A stretch of DNA of 11,544 nucleotides from Planctomycetota bacterium. Lineage in GTDB: Bacteria; Planctomycetota; Planctomycetia; Pirellulales; Thermoguttaceae. The number at the start of each line of letters is the position of its first letter. The first letter of the stretch is position 1. Location of the stretch: the NCBI GenBank assembly GCA_021784975.1, contig JAJYGU010000477.1:1-11544 (forward strand), read 5' to 3'. Position numbers and translations under genes: made by a program. The notes under the pieces were generated by a model. The model saw only the letters and a list, made by a program, of their open reading frames with translations. It was not told the origin of the DNA and did no database searches. Of this stretch, positions 6,901 through 11,544 are shown piece after piece.

Positions 6901-7932
6901 ATGACTACCACGATGGTGCTTGGCGTGCTGGTCGTCGTGATCGCCGGCCTGATGCAGGGTAGCGGCGGTTGGCCGATCAAGCGGATGCGAAGATTCCAAT
7001 ATGAACATTGGGCCTTCATGGCGATGCTCAGCGCCCTGATCGTCATTCCCTGGGCAGTCACGCTGCTGTTCTGCCCGCGGGCCATCGAGGCCTACCGGAG
7101 CGTTGGCGCCGAGGTGGTGCTGAAATCCAACCTCTTCTCCTTGAGTTGGGGGGTGGCCAACATCCTTTGCATGTTGTGTTTTGTCCGTATCGGCTTCTCC
7201 CTGACGGGCGGTGTTTTGACGGGGATCGGCGTCTCCCTGGGCGTAACTATTCCCATGGTCTTTAAGGGATCGGGGCTCTTCAAAGAGGCTGCCGACGTCG
7301 GCTCGCCTGCCGGACTGACGGTCTTGGCCGGGGTTGCCGTCATGTTGATTGGGGTACTCCTAGTCTCGTTGGCTGGATTTGGCCGCGACACCGCTCTGCA
7401 AAAGACGCAAGCAACCTCCGGCCGGTTCGTCACCGGTCTGGCCATGGTGGTGCTGGCCGGCGCGCTTTCCTGCGGCATCAGCTTCGCATTCGTGTACAGC
7501 CAGGGTCCGATTGTCGCTGCCATGAAGGCCCGCGGCGCCCCTGAGATTGCCGCCAACTTTGCGGTTTGGGCGGTGGGATTGCTGGGGGGAGCCATCGTGA
7601 ACGTGCTCTATCCAGCCTACTTGATGACCAAGAACAAGTCGTGGCATGTCTTGACGACCTCCGCTGGGGAAACGGCTTTGGCGCTGCTGATAAGCGCCAA
7701 CATGAGTGTCGCCATTGCCTTGATGGGCAAGGGCATGCTGATGCTCGGCGCGCTCGGCGCGTCGATCGGTTTTGGCGTACAACAGGCGATGCAGATGTTG
7801 GGCGGCCAGGCCGTCGGCTTTATCGGCGGCGAATGGCGCGGTGTGCGCGGAACGCCGCGATTGCAGATGTACGCCGCGATTGTGGTGCTTATTTTGGCGG
7901 CGCTGATCATGGCCTACGGCAATGCGGTTTGA
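6901..7932 (+). CDS. RhaT-like sugar:proton symporter
   Basis: A 343-residue inner-membrane protein with about ten hydrophobic segments (near 4-22, 38-57, 80-98, 100-120, 138-160, 176-198, 220-242, 255-275, 280-305 and 322-341). The pattern matches the L-rhamnose/proton symporter RhaT family: length close to the E. coli protein (about 344), PIKRMRRFQYEHW (25-37) after the first helix like the basic/aromatic loop in RhaT, SWGVANI (82-88) in helix 3, and GEWRGV (310-315) before the last helix as in the family's KEW loop. Planctomycete relatives are divergent, so the cargo may be rhamnose, fucose, galactose or another monosaccharide. Its place right after a secreted glycosidase fits uptake of the released sugar. 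No clear ribosome site precedes the ATG, though the first helix begins at once, supporting the start. Confidence 0.82.
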   Translation: MTTTMVLGVLVVVIAGLMQGSGGWPIKRMRRFQYEHWAFMAMLSALIVIPWAVTLLFCPRAIEAYRSVGAEVVLKSNLFSLSWGVANILCMLCFVRIGFSLTGGVLTGIGVSLGVTIPMVFKGSGLFKEAADVGSPAGLTVLAGVAVMLIGVLLVSLAGFGRDTALQKTQATSGRFVTGLAMVVLAGALSCGISFAFVYSQGPIVAAMKARGAPEIAANFAVWAVGLLGGAIVNVLYPAYLMTKNKSWHVLTTSAGETALALLISANMSVAIALMGKGMLMLGALGASIGFGVQQAMQMLGGQAVGFIGGEWRGVRGTPRLQMYAAIVVLILAALIMAYGNAV

Positions 7933-7956
7933 GCCCACAGGCCGGGGACTGGCTTG

Positions 7957-7983
7957 TTTTTCAGCTCTCAAAGAGCTGAAAAA
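7957..7983. promoter_or_regulatory. Perfect hairpin between permease and next gene
   Basis: A 12-bp perfect inverted repeat, TTTTTCAGCTCT (7957-7968) and AGAGCTGAAAAA (7972-7983), is separated by the 3-nt loop CAA. It starts 24 bp after the permease stop and ends 32 bp before the next gene's ribosome site. No T-tract follows the stem on either strand, apart from the T and A runs inside it, so it is not a classic terminator. mRNA end protection, processing or partial termination inside the operon are the likely roles. Confidence 0.7.
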
Positions 7984-8015
7984 TGAGCCTTCCCCCTTGC
8001 GGCCCCCAGCATCTT

Positions 8016-8023
8016 GGAAAGGA
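8016..8023 (+). promoter_or_regulatory. Ribosome binding site deciding the start of the 8031 gene
   Basis: GGAAAGGA lies 7 bp before ATG 8031. It is the clearest Shine-Dalgarno in the window and favours this start over the in-frame ATG at 7983, which is buried in the 3' edge of the hairpin and has no such site. Confidence 0.75.
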
Positions 8024-8030
8024 ATACCTC

Positions 8031-9083
8031 ATGAATCAGAAACTCATCGATGTGTTGACCGCGGTCGGCAAGCCGGTCGAGACCTATCGCGCGCCGGATG
8101 GATCAGGGCTGCTTATCCTGCCCTACGGCGGCCGGCTGCTGGGCTTGTACTCGCCGAATAGCCGGGAGAACTTCTATTGGACGCACCCCGTTCTGGAAAG
8201 CGTTGCGACGGCGCGGGCGTTCTACAGTAGCGATCAGTGGCACAATTCCGGGGGCGACCGCACCTGGCTTGCCCCCGAGGCCGACATCTTCTTCCCCAAC
8301 TTTCCCAATCTCGGCACGTATTTTCAACCCCGCCAATTAGACCCGGGCAACTATGTCGTCACCAAGGTGGACGGCACCATCATGCTTGCCCACCAACTGA
8401 GTCTCGTACTTTCCCGTTCAAAGCAGAACGTCGCTGTGGAGATGTCCAAATCGTTCGGACCGGCGCCCAACCCGTTGCGGCACGATCGCGGTTGGGTGGG
8501 CCTCGCTGAGCTGGAATACGCCGGTTACACCCAGTTCTCAACCTTGGTCATCTTGGGGCCGAACGCGGTGGACGTCGGACCGGTTGGCTTGTGGAACCTG
8601 GTGCAAATGCCCCACGACGGTGAACTCTGGATCGCGACGCACCATCGGAGCGAGCCGTGCATCATCATGGGCGCAATCGGCTGCCAAGATCTCCACGTCG
8701 GCAATCACCAGATTCGTTATCACATGCGAGCTGCCGGCGAACACAAGCTTTCGGTTCGCGCCACGGCGACCACCGGCCGCGTCGGCTATCTCTACCAAAC
8801 CGGCGACCGCTGGGCATTGATCGTGCGCAACTTCTTCGTCAACCCGTCGGGCGAATACATTGACCCGCCCTGGTCCAACCCCGAGTATCTGGGCTTTTCT
8901 GTTCAGGCCTGTAACGTCAATAGCAGCCTGGGCAGTTTCAGCGAGTTGGAATACCACATTCCCGCCATCGGCCGCGGCACGGGGCGCACTCGTTGCGACG
9001 ACGCCTCGCTGGTCTGGGCGTTCCGCGGCCCACGAGAATCGATCACGACCGTCGCCCGACTGTTGCTGGGCAGCGAAAACTGA
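8031..9083 (+). CDS. Conserved protein of unknown function, sugar-epimerase-like features
   Basis: A 350-residue cytoplasmic protein with no signal peptide and no membrane segment. It reminds me of an uncharacterised family (possibly DUF6786) found in planctomycetes and Bacteroidetes, but I cannot confirm the name. Features: an N-terminal PYGGRLLGLY (31-40), typical of galactose-mutarotase-like beta-sandwich folds where GGR sits early in the domain; NSGGDRTWLAPE (72-83), the most conserved-looking motif; HH at 204-205; and ELEYHIPA (305-312) near the C-terminus, where an acidic residue and histidine could be catalytic. The rest is beta-rich. Position between the permease and SDR genes suggests work on an imported sugar, for example anomer or lactone conversion. 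That is inference. The start is set by a strong ribosome site. Confidence 0.7.
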   Translation: MNQKLIDVLTAVGKPVETYRAPDGSGLLILPYGGRLLGLYSPNSRENFYWTHPVLESVATARAFYSSDQWHNSGGDRTWLAPEADIFFPNFPNLGTYFQPRQLDPGNYVVTKVDGTIMLAHQLSLVLSRSKQNVAVEMSKSFGPAPNPLRHDRGWVGLAELEYAGYTQFSTLVILGPNAVDVGPVGLWNLVQMPHDGELWIATHHRSEPCIIMGAIGCQDLHVGNHQIRYHMRAAGEHKLSVRATATTGRVGYLYQTGDRWALIVRNFFVNPSGEYIDPPWSNPEYLGFSVQACNVNSSLGSFSELEYHIPAIGRGTGRTRCDDASLVWAFRGPRESITTVARLLLGSEN

Positions 9084-9180
9084 AGAGACACGCACACGGG
9101 TCGATTGCGTACGGCGGCCGCGACACCGGCCCCACCTTTTCAGAACCAATTCCACAGTTCCCACGAAAGAAGTCCTGATT

Positions 9181-10014
9181 ATGGCTGAAAACCGAACAAT
9201 GCAAGGCAAGCGAGTGCTCGTGACTGGCGCGGGCACGGGAATCGGCAAGGGGATTGCTCTCGAGTTCGCCCGGCAAGGCGCCGATGTCGTGCTGCACTAC
9301 AGCAGCAACGATGCGGGAGCAAAAGAGGCGGCGGCCCAGGCGATTGCGTGCGGCGTTCGGGCCGAAAAAGTCCAGGCGAACTTTGACAAAATGGACGAGG
9401 TTCAAGACCTCGCTCACAAGGCCGTTGATTTCCTCGGCGGCATCGACATCCTCGTCAACAACGCCGGCATCACGCTGAACAAGCCCTTCCTGAAGTCGAC
9501 GCTCAAGCATTTCGACAAGCTCTATCATGTCAACATCCGCGCACAGTTCTTCTTGACGCAGAAGGTCGTCGAAGACATGCTCCCTCGCGGCAAGGGCGCG
9601 GTCTGCAACATCACCAGCATCCACGGATTACAAGGCGCCCCCGAACACGCTATCTATGCGGGCACCAAGGGCGCCATTGTCGCCTATACCCGCGCCTTGG
9701 CGGTCGAGTTGGCTTGGCGGGGCATCCGTGTGAACGCCATTGCGCCCGGCTGGGTGACAGTGGACAACTATTACGAATGCCTTCCGGGATTCAACGAGCG
9801 GGACGCCAGGAAGACCGCCTACGAAAAGGTGCCGCTGGCTCGCTATGGACTGCCGGAGGACATCGCCAAGATTGCGGTCTTTCTTTGCTCGGACGACGCC
9901 GGGTACATCGTTGGGCAGACGATCGTGGCCGACGGCGGCACGACCTCGCTAATGTCGCTGCTCTCGGATTTTCGCAGCGAATCCGCAGCCCGATTCGGAG
10001 AAAAATACCTATGA
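9181..10014 (+). CDS. Short-chain dehydrogenase/reductase (classical SDR)
   Basis: A 277-residue classical SDR that oxidises or reduces an alcohol/ketone with NAD(P). The cofactor motif TGAGTGIG is at 15-22, NNAG at 93-96, N118 follows, and the catalytic S146, Y159 and K163 are all present; PG at 189-190 closes the cofactor site. The style resembles glucose 1-dehydrogenase/FabG-like enzymes and the SDRs of non-phosphorylative sugar pathways (sugar dehydrogenases, or 2-keto-3-deoxy acid dehydrogenases). About 24 residues follow the usual DGGT end (251-254), a longer C-terminus than typical, ending in FGEKYL. The reading frame is open upstream to 8860 but that part is antiparallel noise over the preceding gene; ATG 9181 has GAAAGAAG about 8 bp upstream. 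It lies 97 bp after the previous gene, a gap in which I see no clear signal. Its stop overlaps the next ATG by 4 bp. Confidence 0.92.
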   Translation: MAENRTMQGKRVLVTGAGTGIGKGIALEFARQGADVVLHYSSNDAGAKEAAAQAIACGVRAEKVQANFDKMDEVQDLAHKAVDFLGGIDILVNNAGITLNKPFLKSTLKHFDKLYHVNIRAQFFLTQKVVEDMLPRGKGAVCNITSIHGLQGAPEHAIYAGTKGAIVAYTRALAVELAWRGIRVNAIAPGWVTVDNYYECLPGFNERDARKTAYEKVPLARYGLPEDIAKIAVFLCSDDAGYIVGQTIVADGGTTSLMSLLSDFRSESAARFGEKYL

Positions 10015-10256
10015 TCCGCCAACAATCAGTGGCCCGCAGAAGTCGGGCGACCAAAGGATGGTTGGCCTGCGCCCGGGGCGGGATGGTGACCGCCGACAAC
10101 CGCGATCCGGCCGGCGGCCGACGCCTTCGCAACTGGGGCGAAGGTTTGCGGATCGGGCACCTTTGGGCCGACGAGGCCCTGCGGATTGTGGCCCACGCTC
10201 CGGTTCAGGAAGATCCCGCCTTGTTCTGTGCGGCCGACAAGCTCACATTCCCGTAA
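10011..10256 (+). CDS. Small coupled ORF of unknown function
   Basis: An 81-residue ORF starting in an ATGA overlap with the SDR stop, so it could be translated by re-initiation. The first 20 residues are very basic (several Arg and Lys), followed by GGMVTADNRDPAGG (23-36) and a mixed C-terminal half. No family is recognised. It is unusually small for this locus and ends inside the last 14 bp of a convergent gene. It may be a true small protein, or the stub of a larger gene cut off by rearrangement at the junction with the membrane protein gene. Confidence 0.45.
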   Translation: MIRQQSVARRSRATKGWLACARGGMVTADNRDPAGGRRLRNWGEGLRIGHLWADEALRIVAHAPVQEDPALFCAADKLTFP

Positions 10257-11544
10257 TGGCGGAATAATCGCCTGTCTTGATGAACTGGCAGTGATAGGCT
10301 ATCACCGCAGTTAGCAGGAACAGAACCGCGTAAAACATGCTGAACACGAACTCAATCCACGATGCGCGTGAGCCCATGATCGGCCCGGTTACAACCTGGG
10401 CGAGCATGTTTTGGGCAATCAGCACCAGCCAGAAGATTCCGTAGGCACGCGGGAAGACATCGCCTCGGAAGTCCCGCGGTTTACGCGTCCGCAGGATCCA
10501 GACCATGCCGGCCAGCATGCCCAGGAGCATGGCAAGGGCGATCCAGTTCCAGCAGACGCCGTCCCAATAGTTTTCCTGACCGAAATAAAGGTTTGCTCCG
10601 CCCTTGATGCCTTTCCGGACGGAGAGGCCCAAGCCGTACACTAAGCCGAGAAAGGCTCCCCACCGTTGGAGATTGGGATCCGCCGAAAACGGTAGACTGC
10701 CGGCCGGCGGCCCGTTTGCGATCGGGCTCTTGCGGCTGATTTGCACGTAGTGGCAGATCCCGAAGGCGGCGGCGACTATGCCGAAAAAGACGGAAGCGTG
10801 CCACGCCGTGACCATCCCGACGTGAATACACCAAAGCAGGATAATCCCGAGGCTGGCATAGACGGCGAGCCCATCAAAGTCCATGGCGTTTGTAGGTGCT
10901 TCCCCGGTGGCACGCAACGAGGTCAATCCGTCCTCGGTGCTGGGGCTCGCTATCCGACGGAGGAAACTGGCGGCACTGTAAAGCAGTAGGATGCTGTAGT
11001 AGATGCTGGCCGGGCTAAACCAGCCTCCCATCGATCCGTCCGCTGGCTCGTCTGTGTACCGGTTTACGAGTTGGGTGCGGACGAACCATCCCAGGATCAG
11101 GACGAGCCCCAGGCCAACCCACCACGCCAGTCGCGTCGTTCGCTCTGTTGTGTCACGCTCCGAAATGTCGCGGGCCGCAAAGAAATAGGCGATTGCCGCG
11201 ACTGCATAGGCGAGACCAAGTAACCGATAGGTGTAGCCGCCTGCATGGATAAGCCAAGCCGGCGGCAGAGGCGCCAGTGGCGCCCTCAAGTCAATGGCTG
11301 GAGGCCAGAACATCGTCCAGCCGATCAGCCATAGCAGTCCGGAAGCCAACAACCACTGGAGCCACGGACCGACGCCGGCCAACCGCGCATCTTCGGCGGC
11401 AATATCAGCGGGCGCCCTCCTCCGGTTGACCAGATAGTAGGCCACGCCGAAGCCAATGCCGATGCTGATTCCCCCGCTGACTTCCCAGCACCGCCCGAAG
11501 TTGAATGTGGCGCCGGGCCATACGCTGGCGGCCCATTTCCAGTT
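10243..11544 (-). CDS. Polytopic membrane protein of unknown function, 5'-truncated
   Basis: The - strand frame is open from the right edge to TGA 10245-10243, giving 433 visible residues; the GTG at 11445 is probably internal because coding-like sequence with a conserved feel (CWEVSGG, visible 19-25) continues beyond it. About eleven hydrophobic segments are visible (near 22-38, 62-78, 104-122, 139-156, 178-194, 226-246, 250-266, 294-308, 332-350, 366-386 and 397-416), so it is an integral membrane protein. Distinctive loops are SVRKGIKGGANLYFGQENYW (308-327) and GPIMGSRASW (387-396). I recognise no transporter or enzyme signature. Proteins of this type seem familiar from planctomycete genomes without known function. 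It converges on the catabolic run and overlaps the small ORF by 14 bp, so it is probably a separate transcription unit. Confidence 0.75.
   Translation of the reverse strand, partial: NWKWAASVWPGATFNFGRCWEVSGGISIGIGFGVAYYLVNRRRAPADIAAEDARLAGVGPWLQWLLASGLLWLIGWTMFWPPAIDLRAPLAPLPPAWLIHAGGYTYRLLGLAYAVAAIAYFFAARDISERDTTERTTRLAWWVGLGLVLILGWFVRTQLVNRYTDEPADGSMGGWFSPASIYYSILLLYSAASFLRRIASPSTEDGLTSLRATGEAPTNAMDFDGLAVYASLGIILLWCIHVGMVTAWHASVFFGIVAAAFGICHYVQISRKSPIANGPPAGSLPFSADPNLQRWGAFLGLVYGLGLSVRKGIKGGANLYFGQENYWDGVCWNWIALAMLLGMLAGMVWILRTRKPRDFRGDVFPRAYGIFWLVLIAQNMLAQVVTGPIMGSRASWIEFVFSMFYAVLFLLTAVIAYHCQFIKTGDYSAITGM

Noticed and set aside
7957..7983. Intrinsic terminator reading of the hairpin
   Set aside because: No T-run follows the stem in either direction and a co-directional gene with a strong ribosome site comes next.
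8860..9180. Long upstream extension of the SDR frame
   Set aside because: It overlaps the end of the preceding gene in another frame and the canonical SDR start is at 9181.
8538..9248. 236-residue - strand ORF
   Set aside because: Antisense shadow of the 8031 gene and the SDR start; no family features.
10011..10256. Resemblance to the N-terminus of gamma-glutamyltranspeptidase (GGMV...)
   Set aside because: Only four or five residues match and the following GGNAVDAA-type motif is absent.

Overview
The window is GC-rich and reads almost entirely on the + strand. It looks like one carbohydrate-catabolism locus from an environmental bacterium, most likely a planctomycete or another PVC-group member. 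That placement rests on general family resemblance: a secreted GH36-type glycosidase with an unusual active-site context, a RhaT-type sugar permease, a URO-D-fold protein among sugar genes, and a polytopic membrane protein of a kind I associate with planctomycetes. No rRNA, tRNA, CRISPR array, transposase or phage gene is visible.

Layout: (1) the 3' part of an isocitrate-lyase/PEP-mutase superfamily lyase enters from the left edge (2-706, +). (2) Bases 707-1065 hold no long + strand gene. They contain a possible 72-residue signal-peptide ORF on the - strand (700-918) and a compact divergent promoter region (971-1024), in which both -10 boxes lie in one 11-bp palindrome. (3) From 1066 to 10256 there is a + strand run: URO-D-like protein, enolase-superfamily acid sugar dehydratase, D-2-hydroxyacid dehydrogenase, a possible small ORF, secreted GH36 alpha-galactosidase-like enzyme, RhaT-like permease, a sugar-epimerase-like protein of unknown function, an SDR dehydrogenase and a small coupled ORF. 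Genes overlap or are separated by less than 100 bp, except for a 275-bp interval before the glycosidase that contains the small ORF. A perfect 12-bp-arm hairpin sits between the permease gene and the next gene. (4) A - strand polytopic membrane protein gene converges on the run, overlaps it by 14 bp and runs off the right edge.

Working model (inference): the exported GH36 enzyme releases a sugar, the RhaT-like permease imports it, the epimerase-like protein may handle its anomer or lactone form, the SDR oxidises the sugar or a keto-deoxy acid, the enolase-superfamily enzyme dehydrates the aldonate, and the 2-hydroxyacid dehydrogenase and the ICL-type lyase act on the resulting short acids. 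The route resembles non-phosphorylative galactose, fucose or rhamnose pathways, but the exact sugar cannot be read from sequence. The URO-D-like protein and the 350-residue unknown are the least explained members.
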